In this document: positions 34,425 to 43,262 of the stretch, piece after piece
How the letters are laid out: the number at the start of each line of letters is the position of its first letter
How positions within the stretch are numbered: position 1 is the stretch's first letter
Assembly (NCBI RefSeq): GCF_011764545.1
Contig: NZ_AP022870.1
Span: 4,820,001-4,884,000 of the forward strand
DNA from: Phytohabitans flavus
GTDB lineage: Bacteria; Actinomycetota; Actinomycetes; Mycobacteriales; Micromonosporaceae
DNA length: 64,000 bases
Reading direction: 5' to 3'
Program-made: the position numbers and the translations under genes
The notes under the pieces: generated by a model
What the model was told of the DNA's origin: nothing
Seen by the model: only the letters and a program-made list of their open reading frames with translations
The model's database searches: none

Positions 34425-35622
34425 CCGACGGTGGGGTACTGCGGGAGCGTGATGGCGCTGGCGGCGCGGCGGGCCATCTTCGCGGGCAGGTCCCGCAGCC
34501 ACGGCATGAGCGGCATCATCCGCATGTTCAGCCGCATGAGCCCAGCGAGAAAACGATTGGCGGGCACCATCATGCTGGCCGAGTCGGCGAGCTTCTGGCA
34601 GCCGTCCACATAGGACCGCATGGCGCTCTCGTACCGGGCGAACGCCGTGGCGTGGTCGCCGCCGGCCGTGGCCAGCTCCCCGGCGAGCACGTAGGCGCCG
34701 ACGACGGCGAGGCCGGTGCCCACGCCCGACAGCGACGACGGGCAGTACCCGGCGTCGCCGAGCAGCGCGATCCGGCCGCGTGACCAGCTGTCCATCTTTA
34801 TCGTGCTGACCGAGTCGAAGTACAGGTCCGGTGCCGTGGCCATCAGCTCGAGCAGCCGTGGCGTCTCCCACCGCGCTCCGGCGAACGCCTCGTGCACGAT
34901 GCCGCGCTGCCGATCGCCGTCCACCCGGTCGTACGACAGCGGGGGCGAGGCGAAGTACAGCAGCACCCGCGCCTCGGTGTTCTCGCGGGCGCTGTAGACG
35001 ACGATGCGCTTGGGCTCGCCGTAGACGAGGCCGCTGTGGTCGAGCGCCAGGTAGTTGGGCGTGGTGAAGATCGCGCAGTGCAGGCCGAGGTGCTTGACGT
35101 ACGACCGCTCCGGCCCGAACGCCAGCGAGCGGACCCGCGAATGCAGCCCGTCGGCACCGATCACGAGGTCGAAGCTGCGCGGCGCCGCGTGCTCGAACGT
35201 CACGTTCACCCCGTCCGCGGTCTCCTCCAGCGCGGTGATCGAATCGCCGAAGACGTACTCCGTCTCGTCCATGGTCGCCTCGTACAGGACGCGGACCAGG
35301 TCGCCGCGCAGGATCTCGACGTCACCACCGGTCTGCTCGGCCGGCATGCGGGCCAGCTTCTTTCCCGCGCGTTGACGTACCACGAATCTCCGGTACCCGT
35401 ACGGGCGTGCTCCACCTCGTCACGTATGCCCATCCTCGACAGCAGATCGAGGTGGACGGGTCCGCGGAAGTCGACGGCGTACCCACCCTCGCGCAGGGCC
35501 GGAGCGCGCTCGACGACGGTGGGCGTGAAGCCGTACCGGTGCAGCCAGTAGGCCAGAGCCGGGCCCGCGATGCCGGCACCGGAGATCAGGATGTCACGGG
35601 GTTGTCCAGGCGAGACAGTCAT
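34421..35622 (-). pseudogene. FAD-dependent monooxygenase, frameshifted
   Basis: The first frame starts MTVSPGQPRDILISGAGIAGPALAYW (split: ILISGAGIAGPALAYW is the FAD motif) and reads FRGPVHLDLLSRMGI up to TGDSWYVNAR. Near 35365 one G of a G run is missing; the other frame continues GKKLARMPAEQ, GDLVRVLYEATMD, DLVIGADGLHSRVRS and GRIALLGDAGYCPS, the usual second and third FAD contacts. Joined length is about 400 residues, normal for TetX/PHBH-like aromatic monooxygenases. All motifs survive, so a read error is likely. It is convergent with the SDR gene. Confidence 0.82.
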
Positions 35623-35646
35623 GCCGGTGAGCGTGGCGGGGCGGCC

Positions 35647-38600
35647 TCACCGGGCGCTCACCGCCCGCTCACCGGCCAGGCGCTGCGCTGGCGAGCCCGT
35701 GATGACCGACTCTGGTACCCCGACGAGTCGCAGGGCTTCGACGCTTCCGAGCTGCGCCGAGGCGGCGTACAGCGCCTCGTACCTCTGGTCGCCGAGGGCC
35801 AGCCGCGCCGCCTCCGCGTGGCGCGACGTCTCCGGCTCGACGACGGCGGCCGGTCCACGCAGCGCCCGGGCCGCGCCGAGCAGCGAGGCCGCGCGGAGGG
35901 GATCGCCGTCGTCCAGTTCGATTCCGGCGAGCGTGTCGACGGCGCGAGCGTTCAGGTGGAGCACTCCCGTCGCGGCCGCGAGCTCGATCGCCTGCTGGCA
36001 GCGCGCCCGAGCCTGCGCTGGATCGCCCTCGGCCAAGGCGACGCGGCCCAGGCCCAGCAGGGCATCGGCCCGGATGCTGGCGCTCCGGATCCAGATGGTG
36101 TCGACGTTTGTCAACGCCTGCTCATACCGCCGGCGTGCCGTGGCCAGGTCGCCGAGCAGGTAGGCGATGTCGGCCAGGCCACGCGATGCCATCGCCTCGT
36201 AGACCGGCAGCCCTGCCCGACCGGCCAGCAGTGCCGCCTCCTCGTAGTCGGCCCGAGCGATCGAGGGATCCGTCCCCGCCGCGACGGCGTCGCGCAGCCG
36301 GTAGTCGCCCCGGTCGCACGACAGGTCGCACCGCTCCTCGATCGCGCCGAGCTCGTCGACGAGGCTCAGCGCCTCGTCGGTCAGGGCGACCGCCCGCGCG
36401 TGCTCACCCCGCATCGAGGCGGTGCCGGCCAGCGATCCCAGTGCCATCGCCTGACCCCACCGCTCGCCGAGCGACCGGAAGCCCGCAAGCGCCTGCTCGA
36501 ACTCGCGCTCCGCCGCGGCCATGTCGCGCAGCAGAAACTGCGGGTACCCCAGCACCAGGTGCGCGGAGGCGACCTCCCAGGCGTCCGCGCTGTCGCAGGC
36601 CCGCGCCATGAGCGCGAACAGCGGCCCGGCGTCGACCTCCGGACCGACCGTCGTCCAGAGGAACGTGGTCAATGGGTGCGGCACTCGACCCGGCGCCATC
36701 GCGACCTCCAGCGCGGCCGCGATGTGTCGCTGGCCAGGGCGCACCGGAGGGTGTGCCGCCGCCAGCACGCAGAGCACGTACTCGTTTTCCAGGCCCGGTG
36801 GCGGACCGTCCGCCAGCTGGTCCAGGGCGGCGGCCGCGTGCTCGGCGGCGAGTCCGAGGGCGCCGCGCATCCAGAGGTACGTCGCCGACGCGGCCACCAG
36901 GCGCAGCGACAGTGCCGTCTCCCCCGCGCCGACCGCCCATCGCAGCGCGGCCAGCAGGTTTTCGTGCTCGTCGCCGAGTATCCGAAGCCAGGCGAGCTGC
37001 TCGACGGTACGCAGGCGCGGGTCGGCGGTCCGCGCCAGCGACAGCAGGTACTCGGCGTGCGCCCGGCGCGTGGCCTCCGACTCGCCGGCCTCGGCCAGGC
37101 GCTCGTCCGCGTAGGCGGCGACCGTCTCCAGCATCCGGTACCGCCCGCCGGCCACCGAGAGCAGCGACTTGTCCACAAGGGAGTCGAGCACGTACGGCAC
37201 ACCCGCGACCGCGCAGACCTGGGTCGCGCCCGCGACATCGGCGTCGCCGGCGAACACCGACAGCCGTCGCAGCGCCGCCTGCTCCCCGTCCGAGAGCAGA
37301 TCCCAGCTCCACGCCACCGCCGCCCGCAACGTCTGATGCCGCGGCTCTGCGGTGCGGTTGCCGCGCGACAGCACCGCGAACCTGTCGGCGAGCCCCTGCC
37401 CGAGCGTCGCCACGTCCATCGTCCGCAGCCGGGCGGCGGCCAGCTCGATGGCCAGGGGAAGGCCGTCGAGGCGCCGGCAGATCTCGGCGACCGCCTCGGC
37501 AACGGTCGCGTCCAGCGCGAAGCCCGGCCGTACCGCCGCGGCCCGGTCGGCGAACAAGCGGGCGGCGGCGGTCTCGTCGAGCACGCTCACCGGCCAGAGG
37601 TGCTCTCCGGCCGCCCGCAGCGGCTCCCGGCTGGTGGCCAGCACCCGCACTCCGGGGCAGTACGTCAGCACCTGCTCGGCCAGCTCGGCCACGCCGTCGA
37701 CGAGGTGCTCGCAGTTGTCGAGTACAAGCAGGGTGGACCGGGTGGACAGCGCCGCGAGCAGGCGGGTCGCGGGCGGCGCCTCGGCCGGCATCGGGTGCGG
37801 CCCGCTGTCGCGCAGGCCCAGCGCGGTGAGGATCGCGGGCGGCAGCTGCGACGGGTCGCGCAGGGCGGCAAGGCGTACGAACAGCACGTCCGCCCGCCGC
37901 GCGGCGACCTCGGCCGCCAGCCGGGTCTTGCCCACGCCACCGGGGCCGTAGAGGGTCACGAGTCGGGCGCCGGCGAGCAACTTCGCGACCGCGGCGACGT
38001 CATGGGCCCGTCCGACAAAGCTGGTGAGCGCCGCCGGCACCCCGGCCCGGGCCTCCGGCCGGAGCAACGCCAGGTGTACGGCCGCGAGCTCCGCGGACGG
38101 CTCGGCCCCGAGCTCCTCGACGAGCCGCTGCCGGAACGCCGCGAAGGTGGCCAGCGCCTCGGCCGTCTCGCCGGACGCGACGAGCGCGCGCATCAACAGC
38201 CCGTGCGGTCGCTCCCGGAGGGGATTCCGCGTCACCAGCTCGCGCAGCTCCGCCACCGCGGCCAGGTGCTCACCCAGGCGTAGCTCCGCCTCGATCCGGT
38301 CTTCGACCGCGGCCGACCGCCGCTCCTCCAGCCGGCTCGCCATCGCCCGTGCGGAGGGGGCGTCGGCCACGTCCGCCAGCGCGGCTCCGCGCCACAGCAC
38401 GAGCGCGGCGCCCAGGAGCGCGGCGGCGCGGCGCGGGTCGCCCTCGCCGAGCGCCTGCCGGCCCTCCTCCGACAGCCGCTCGAACTCGGTCGCGTCGATC
38501 TTGTGGTCGCCGGTGAGCAGCCGGTAGCCGGAGGGCAGCGAGTCGATGGTGACCTCTGCCAAGGTGCGCCGCAGCCGGGAGATCTGCGACTGCAACGCGT

Positions 38601-38781
38601 GTCCGGCGTCGAGCGACGGGCGTTCGCCGTACAGCTCCTCCACCAGGCTGTCCACGCTGACGGCCTCGCCCGCCCGGACGAGCAGGAGCGCCAGCAGCGT
38701 ACGCAGCGCCGGCCCACCGATGATGACCTCGCGGCCGTCGGCGCGCCATGCCCGCGTCGTCCCGAGAATGCCGAACCGCAC
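35647..38781 (-). CDS. AfsR/SARP-like BTAD regulator with NB-ARC ATPase
   Basis: A 1044-residue regulator. The N-terminal OmpR-type winged helix MRFGILGTTRAW...LLVRAGEAVSVDSLVEELYG precedes a BTAD domain (LEERRSAAVEDRIEAELRLG). Then comes an NB-ARC/STAND ATPase: Walker A YGPGGVGKTRLAAEV (about 275), Walker B STLLVLDNCEH, and PLAIELAAARL. A TPR-rich C-terminus (ALLGLGRVALAEGDPAQA) ends the protein. Such proteins integrate signals and activate secondary-metabolism or developmental genes, with ATP-dependent control. No biosynthetic cluster is beside it, so its target is unknown. Confidence 0.92.
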   Translation of the reverse strand: MRFGILGTTRAWRADGREVIIGGPALRTLLALLLVRAGEAVSVDSLVEELYGERPSLDAGHALQSQISRLRRTLAEVTIDSLPSGYRLLTGDHKIDATEFERLSEEGRQALGEGDPRRAAALLGAALVLWRGAALADVADAPSARAMASRLEERRSAAVEDRIEAELRLGEHLAAVAELRELVTRNPLRERPHGLLMRALVASGETAEALATFAAFRQRLVEELGAEPSAELAAVHLALLRPEARAGVPAALTSFVGRAHDVAAVAKLLAGARLVTLYGPGGVGKTRLAAEVAARRADVLFVRLAALRDPSQLPPAILTALGLRDSGPHPMPAEAPPATRLLAALSTRSTLLVLDNCEHLVDGVAELAEQVLTYCPGVRVLATSREPLRAAGEHLWPVSVLDETAAARLFADRAAAVRPGFALDATVAEAVAEICRRLDGLPLAIELAAARLRTMDVATLGQGLADRFAVLSRGNRTAEPRHQTLRAAVAWSWDLLSDGEQAALRRLSVFAGDADVAGATQVCAVAGVPYVLDSLVDKSLLSVAGGRYRMLETVAAYADERLAEAGESEATRRAHAEYLLSLARTADPRLRTVEQLAWLRILGDEHENLLAALRWAVGAGETALSLRLVAASATYLWMRGALGLAAEHAAAALDQLADGPPPGLENEYVLCVLAAAHPPVRPGQRHIAAALEVAMAPGRVPHPLTTFLWTTVGPEVDAGPLFALMARACDSADAWEVASAHLVLGYPQFLLRDMAAAEREFEQALAGFRSLGERWGQAMALGSLAGTASMRGEHARAVALTDEALSLVDELGAIEERCDLSCDRGDYRLRDAVAAGTDPSIARADYEEAALLAGRAGLPVYEAMASRGLADIAYLLGDLATARRRYEQALTNVDTIWIRSASIRADALLGLGRVALAEGDPAQARARCQQAIELAAATGVLHLNARAVDTLAGIELDDGDPLRAASLLGAARALRGPAAVVEPETSRHAEAARLALGDQRYEALYAASAQLGSVEALRLVGVPESVITGSPAQRLAGERAVSAR

Positions 38782-38814
38782 CCGCCTATTGTGCTGTGGT
38801 TCGGGCGCGGGTGG

Positions 38815-39216
38815 TCAGAGGGCGCCCGCACCCGCCTCGGCGACGCTCTGGTCCTGCTCCCCGGTACCGCCGCTGACGCCGACCGCACCGACCACCATGC
38901 CGTCGCGGCGCAGCGGGATGCCACCCGCGAAGATCATCACGCGGCCGTGGTTGCTGGCGTGGATGCCGTAGAACTGCTGCCCCGGCTGGGAGTTCATGCC
39001 GAGCTCCTTGGTCGCGATGTCGAACGCCCGCGATGTCCAGGCCTTGTTGACGCTGATGTCGACGCTGCCCATCCAGGCGCCGTCCATGCGTACGTGGGCG
39101 ACGAGGTTGCCGCCCATGTCGACCACGGCGATGTTCATCGGCTGACCGATCTCGGCGGCCCGCGCCTCCGCGGCCTCGATGATCCGGCGGGCGTCGGCGA
39201 GGTTGACGGTCGCCAT
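38815..39216 (-). CDS. GlcG/HbpS-family protein
   Basis: A 133-residue single-domain protein. It has ADARRIIEAAEARAAEIG, MNIAVVDMGGNLVAHVRMDG, VDISVNKAWTSRAF and GGIPLRRDGMVVGAVGVSGG with a glycine-rich end, the complete HbpS/GlcG (DUF336) pattern. Members bind heme or act as accessory factors of small-molecule oxidation; HbpS of Streptomyces is a heme sensor. No signal peptide is visible here, so it is probably cytosolic. It lies 36 bases after the dehydrogenase gene on the same strand, suggesting a functional link. Confidence 0.88.
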   Translation of the reverse strand: MATVNLADARRIIEAAEARAAEIGQPMNIAVVDMGGNLVAHVRMDGAWMGSVDISVNKAWTSRAFDIATKELGMNSQPGQQFYGIHASNHGRVMIFAGGIPLRRDGMVVGAVGVSGGTGEQDQSVAEAGAGAL

Positions 39217-39252
39217 GCGTGCTCCTTGCGGGTGAGTGTGTGGCTTGCCGGC

Positions 39253-40389
39253 TCAGGCTGCGGGCTTGAGAACGACCTTGGAGTAGCCCTCCTCGCGCTG
39301 GTCGAACCGCGCGTACGCGTCGGGCGCGTCGTCGAGCGGGAGCTGCTTGCTGACCACGAAACTGGGCCGCGCGCGGCCGGCGATGATCAGGTCGCGCAGG
39401 TACCGGTTGTAGGCCTTGACGTTGGTCTGCCCGGTCCCCATCCGCTGGCCCTTCTCGTAGAACTTGCCCAGCCGAAACAGCAGTTCGCCGTTGGCCGAGT
39501 GCGGGTCGGACGCGCCCGGGTCGTGCGGGACGTACAGCCCGACGACGCCGATCACGCCGGTGGCCCGGACGATGTCGACAAGGCTGTTGAGCACGCTCGC
39601 CGGCTGCTCCTCGCCGCTGGGCGCGGTGGCCTGGTAGCCGACCGCGTCGACGCCCTTGTCGGTGCCGTCGCCGCCGGTCTGGTCGCGGATCTGCTCGATC
39701 GGGTCGGCCTTCGTGTAGTCGATCGGGATCGCGCCGATCGACTCGGCGAACTGGAGGCGCGACGGCACCTTGTCGACCACGAACACCTTCGCCGCACCCA
39801 TGATCAGCGCGGAGTACGCGGCCATCAGCCCCACAGGTCCGGCGCCCATGACCGCGATCGTCTCGCCGGGACGCAGGCCCGTCATCGCGACGCTGTGGTA
39901 GCCGGTCGGGAAGATGTCGGCGAGCATCGCGAAGTCGTTCTCGTGGTCGTCGTTCTTGGGCAGCTGGAGGCAGTTGAAGTCGGCGAACGGCACGCGCACG
40001 TACTCGGCCTGCCCGCCGCGGTACGGGCCCATCGCGACGTAGCCGTACGCCCCGCCGCCGAAGCCCGGGTTGACCGTGAGGCAGAACGCCGTGTAACCGA
40101 CGAGGCAGTTCTTGCAGAATCCGCAGGCGACGTTGAAGGGCATCGACACCCGGTCGCCCTGCTTCACCGCCCCGACGCCGGACCCGACCTCCACGACCGT
40201 GCCCATGTTCTCGTGGCCGAAGACCAGGCCGGGCTCCGCCTTCGTACGGCCCTCGTACATGTGCAGGTCCGAGCCGCAGATGGCGGCAGAGCTGACCTTC
40301 ACGATCACGTCGGTCGGGTCCTCGATGCGGGGATCCTCGACGGTGTCGACGCTGACGGTGCGGGGCCCGTGGTAGACGACCGCCTTCAT
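39253..40389 (-). CDS. Zinc-dependent dehydrogenase (formaldehyde dehydrogenase-like)
   Basis: A 378-residue MDR-superfamily enzyme. Catalytic zinc ligands are in AAICGSDLHMYEG and VFGHENMGTVVEVG. The structural zinc loop NVACGFCKNCLVGYTAFC has its cysteines. The Rossmann motif is VMGAGPVGLMAAYSA. The long insertion before KNDDHENDFAMLADIFPTG is typical of the glutathione-independent formaldehyde dehydrogenase (FdhA/PFDH) branch. It oxidises aldehydes or alcohols with tightly bound NAD; the exact substrate is not certain. It is followed on the same strand by the GlcG/HbpS gene. Confidence 0.9.
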   Translation of the reverse strand: MKAVVYHGPRTVSVDTVEDPRIEDPTDVIVKVSSAAICGSDLHMYEGRTKAEPGLVFGHENMGTVVEVGSGVGAVKQGDRVSMPFNVACGFCKNCLVGYTAFCLTVNPGFGGGAYGYVAMGPYRGGQAEYVRVPFADFNCLQLPKNDDHENDFAMLADIFPTGYHSVAMTGLRPGETIAVMGAGPVGLMAAYSALIMGAAKVFVVDKVPSRLQFAESIGAIPIDYTKADPIEQIRDQTGGDGTDKGVDAVGYQATAPSGEEQPASVLNSLVDIVRATGVIGVVGLYVPHDPGASDPHSANGELLFRLGKFYEKGQRMGTGQTNVKAYNRYLRDLIIAGRARPSFVVSKQLPLDDAPDAYARFDQREEGYSKVVLKPAA

Positions 40390-40502
40390 GATCCGGCCTC
40401 GCCGCAGGCGGCGCCCAACGCGATGCTCATGCCGACGACGTTAGGTGCCGAGCATCTGCCCCGTGCCCGAAATGGAAGAAGACAACCGGCCGCGCCGGCC
40501 AG

Positions 40503-40579
40503 GGTTTGGATTGTGAACCGCGAAGGGTGAGGCCGCGGGAGCAGCGGCCTGGACCACCGCGGACGTCGCGGTAGCCCAA
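40503..40579 (-). repeat. Arm of palindromic element family, solitary reverse copy
   Basis: GGATTGTGAACCGCGAAG start, then GGCCGCGGGAGCAGCGG, ending GCGGTAGCCCAA. No forward partner is visible upstream in 40390-40502, and the stretch 40390-40613 contains nothing else. Unlike the other copies it lies between genes in tandem. Confidence 0.88.
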
Positions 40580-40613
40580 TATTTGATCGTGGTTATTCCC
40601 AGATGCGCAGGGG

Positions 40614-40883
40614 CTACCGGACGGCTTCCAGCGGCAGGTCGCTGCCGCGCCAGGTGGCTGCCAACTCCTGCACCGGCAGGTTGAGCGCCTCACCGAGGCA
40701 GATGATCGTGCCGAATCCGGGAGAGGGCAGTCGTCCGGTCTCGATCTTGCGTAGGGTTTCCGGCGAGATGCCCGCTGCCTGCGCGACGTCCGCCAGGTCG
40801 CGTCCCGCTCGCGCGTGGCGCAGCAGGGCGCCGAGACGCCTGCCGGCTTCGATCTGCTCGGGTGTGAGCGGGTGGCGGACCAT
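40614..40883 (-). CDS. XRE-family HTH regulator
   Basis: An 89-residue protein, essentially one Cro/C1 helix-turn-helix. LGALLRHARAGRDLADVAQA is followed by the recognition part GISPETLRKIETGRLPSPGFG. The tail CLGEALNLPVQELAATW completes the five-helix fold. It is divergent from the methionine aminopeptidase gene, with three copies of a CCGGTATA-type half-site between the two start codons, so it very likely represses both. No toxin-like partner is present. Confidence 0.9.
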   Translation of the reverse strand: MVRHPLTPEQIEAGRRLGALLRHARAGRDLADVAQAAGISPETLRKIETGRLPSPGFGTIICLGEALNLPVQELAATWRGSDLPLEAVR

Positions 40884-40906
40884 GCCCCCAGGATATGACT
40901 GGTATT

Positions 40907-40950
40907 ACTATACCGGCAAGTGTTAGCGTGCCGGTATAACTATACCGGCA
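40907..40950. promoter_or_regulatory. Operator array between XRE and aminopeptidase genes
   Basis: TGCCGGTATA-AC-TATACCGGCA is a perfect 22-base palindrome at 40929-40950. A third half-site ACTATACCGGCA lies at 40907-40918 in the same orientation as the right half, 32 bases away. The TATA core also looks like promoter -10 DNA. It is almost certainly the site of the adjacent XRE protein. Confidence 0.75.
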
Positions 40951-40970
40951 CCCTGTGACGCGAGGTAATC

Positions 40971-41738
40971 GTGATTGAGCTGAAGACGCCTGCGGAGATC
41001 GAACGCATGCACGTGGCCGGGCGTTTCGTCGCCGAGGTGCTTACCGAGGTCGGCCAGCTCGCCGACGTGGGCGTCAACCTGCTGGACCTGGAGCACCACG
41101 CGCGCGGCATGATCAAGCGGCGCGGGGCGGAGTCGTGCTACTGGGACTACGCGCCGTCCTTCGGGCGCGGCCCGTTCCGCAACGTCATCTGCCTGTCGGT
41201 CAACGACGCGGTCCTGCATGGCCTACCCCACGACTACACGCTGCGCGACGGCGACGTACTCAGCGCGGACATCGCGGTCAGCATCGACGGCTGGGTGGCC
41301 GACTCGGCGCGTACGGTCGTCGTCGGGACCGCCGCCGAAGAGGACCTGCGGATCATCCGCGCCACCGAGGAAGCGTTGGAGGCGGCGATCGAGGTGGCGC
41401 GTCCGGGCAACCGCCTGGGTGACATCTCGGCCGCCATCTGGGCGGTAGCCGACGGCTACGGTTACCCGGTCAACACCGAGTTCGGTGGCCACGGCCTTGG
41501 CCGCACCATGCACGAGGACCCCCACGTTTCGAACAAGGGCCAGGCAGGGCGCGGCCTCAAGCTCCGGCCAGGCCTGACCCTCGCGCTCGAACCCTGGCTC
41601 GCCCGCACGACCGACCGGATCGTCTACGACGCCGACGGCTGGACCATCCGGTCGGCCGATGGCTCACGCACCGCCCACTCCGAGCACACCGTCGCCATCA
41701 CCGAGGATGCCCCCTTGGTGCTCACCCGCCGCGGATAG
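40971..41738 (+). CDS. map: Type I methionine aminopeptidase
   Basis: A 255-residue pita-bread-fold enzyme. Metal ligands are all visible: the two aspartates in SADIAVSIDGWVADSARTV, the histidine in FGGHGLGRTMHEDP, and glutamates in LALEPWL and HSEHTVAITED. It removes the initiator methionine from new proteins. The GTG start at 40971 sits just after the operator array. Being under its own XRE repressor, this is probably a second, conditionally expressed copy rather than the housekeeping enzyme that normally sits with secY/adk/infA. Confidence 0.93.
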   Translation: MIELKTPAEIERMHVAGRFVAEVLTEVGQLADVGVNLLDLEHHARGMIKRRGAESCYWDYAPSFGRGPFRNVICLSVNDAVLHGLPHDYTLRDGDVLSADIAVSIDGWVADSARTVVVGTAAEEDLRIIRATEEALEAAIEVARPGNRLGDISAAIWAVADGYGYPVNTEFGGHGLGRTMHEDPHVSNKGQAGRGLKLRPGLTLALEPWLARTTDRIVYDADGWTIRSADGSRTAHSEHTVAITEDAPLVLTRRG

Positions 41739-41744
41739 GGTTCG

Positions 41745-42596
41745 TCAGCCGTCCACCGGGTGTAGCTGGCGGCCGCTGGCGTCGTAGAGTTCGCGGTCCC
41801 CGAGCGGTTGGGACAGGTGGACAGTGGCGGTCCGCGGGCCGGCGATGTCGTAGCAGGGCCCGCCGGGTGTGCCGGTTGGCACGGTGTCGACGCGTACTTC
41901 GACGCGCTGGGAGGTCTCGCGAACCGTGCCGACGTACCGCGCGCCGCACCGCCCGCTGTCGGACGGAACGCCGGAGAACCGCAGCTCCAGGCTGCGTCCG
42001 CCATCGAGCAGGATGACCTGGTTGAACGGCAGCGGCGGGTCCCCCGGATGATGGCCGTTCGGGGGCGGCTCGCCGGGCGGGATTCGTTTGCCGGTCAACT
42101 CGTCGACCAAGGGGCGGCCATTCCCGACGGAGTCCAGCGAAACCAGGATCCGGCGGAGTTCCGGCGGGCAGGCGGTCCCGGCCCGGCTGGAAGCGCGGAC
42201 CGAGATCCTGATCTCACCAGCGGACTCCTGGACTGTGGCCGACAGGGCGGTCGCGCAGGCGCTGTCGAAGCTGGTCGCCTTGACCTCGATGGATATGTCC
42301 CGGGCACCGTCGATCCAGTCAGCCTGCTGGATGGCCACCGGCCCGGACGTGCCTGGTGTCAGGCTCGGACCCGGCGATGGATTGACAGCCTGGTCGGTGG
42401 TACCCGGCCCGTCGAGCAAAAGCGTCGACGCGGACAGCAGGCTGGCGGCGGCCAGGCCCGCAGCCGCGGCGGCCAGCCGTCGTCGCCGGGCACGCACGCG
42501 GCGGCGTGCGGCGGCGGCGAGGTCGGTGGCGACCGGCGCGCGTTCGGCGTCGGCGGCGAACTCGGTGCGTAGAGACCGTTCCAGGTCGAGACTCAT
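41745..42596 (-). CDS. Membrane-anchored partner of the SigE-type sigma factor
   Basis: A 283-residue protein. A basic N-terminus (AARRRVRARRRRL) is followed by one transmembrane helix (AAAAGLAAASLLSASTLLL, about 43-61) and an extracytoplasmic region without known domain (ADWIDGARDISIEVKA, SLELRFSGVPSDSGRCGARY). Its ATG overlaps the stop of the sigma factor gene by four bases. SigE-family sigma factors of actinomycetes often have such a cotranscribed membrane protein, taken as an anti-sigma-like sensor; no zinc-binding anti-sigma motif (HxxxCxxC) is present. Confidence 0.7.
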   Translation of the reverse strand: MSLDLERSLRTEFAADAERAPVATDLAAAARRRVRARRRRLAAAAAGLAAASLLSASTLLLDGPGTTDQAVNPSPGPSLTPGTSGPVAIQQADWIDGARDISIEVKATSFDSACATALSATVQESAGEIRISVRASSRAGTACPPELRRILVSLDSVGNGRPLVDELTGKRIPPGEPPPNGHHPGDPPLPFNQVILLDGGRSLELRFSGVPSDSGRCGARYVGTVRETSQRVEVRVDTVPTGTPGGPCYDIAGPRTATVHLSQPLGDRELYDASGRQLHPVDG

Positions 42597-43132
42597 GAGA
42601 TCTCCTTCTGGGTGACCGGCGTGCCGAATCCGGCCGCGCGCAGGGTCGCGAGCGCCCGCGAGGCGGTGGCCCGGACGCTGCTCGTGGCGATGCCCAGCAG
42701 TTCGGCGATGGCGGCGTCGTCCAGGTCGGCGTAGTAGCGCAGCACCAGCACCGTGCGGGCCCGTGGCGGCAAGCTGTCCAGCGCTCGCCGGGACTCGTCC
42801 CGGGCGGCGACGGCCTCAGCGTGGTCCGCCACCACCGGCGCCGCGTCGGCGGTCCGGTCGGTCGGGACCTCGCCGAACCAGCGGCGCCGCCGCCACCCCA
42901 GGTACTTGTTGACGATCATGCGCCGCACGTATGCGTCCGGGTGGTCGGCGCGGGACACCCGCCGCCAGTGCCGGTACGCGTCGGCCAGCGCGGACTGGAC
43001 GAGATCCTCGGCGGTGTGCGGGTCGGTGGTCAGGACGTACGCGAAACGTAGCAGCGACTGCCCGCGTGCTGCGACGTACTCATCGAACCGCCCGTCACCG
43101 GCGGAGCCTGCGCCCATACCCCTTAGATGCAT
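42593..43132 (-). CDS. SigE-family ECF sigma factor
   Basis: About 179 residues. Region 2 holds FDEYVAARGQSLLRFAYVLT, DPHTAEDLVQSALADAYRHW and DHPDAYVRRMIVNKYLGW. Region 4 holds DSLPPRARTVLVLRYYADL and LLGIATSSVRATASRALATL. The frame opens at 43201; the ATG at 43132 or the one at 43117 (after AAGGGGT) is more likely, since SigE-family proteins start shortly before FDEYV. It is coupled to the membrane partner gene downstream. Bases 43133-43262 separate it from the divergent amidase. Confidence 0.9.
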   Translation of the reverse strand: MHLRGMGAGSAGDGRFDEYVAARGQSLLRFAYVLTTDPHTAEDLVQSALADAYRHWRRVSRADHPDAYVRRMIVNKYLGWRRRRWFGEVPTDRTADAAPVVADHAEAVAARDESRRALDSLPPRARTVLVLRYYADLDDAAIAELLGIATSSVRATASRALATLRAAGFGTPVTQKEIS

Positions 43133-43262
43133 CGAACCCCCGGTCCGCTGCATCCGCGGGGGTGTGACCTGACGCCGCCCCGGGACGGAAATGTGGATCA
43201 CATATGGCGGAAACGAGCTGCTCCTAGCCTCCGCAACATCAACTTCGGGCTAGGAGGCTACG

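Noticed and set aside
35407..38283. A 958-codon open frame opposite the first AfsR-like gene
   Set aside because: High-GC third-position bias opens long antisense frames. The product is Arg/Gly/Gln-rich low complexity without domains, and the minus-strand frame has all regulator motifs. The same applies to 50833-53487, 14331-16187 and 28172-29986.
40614..41738. Toxin-antitoxin pair
   Set aside because: The XRE protein is antitoxin-like in size, but its partner is a complete methionine aminopeptidase with all metal ligands, not a toxin.
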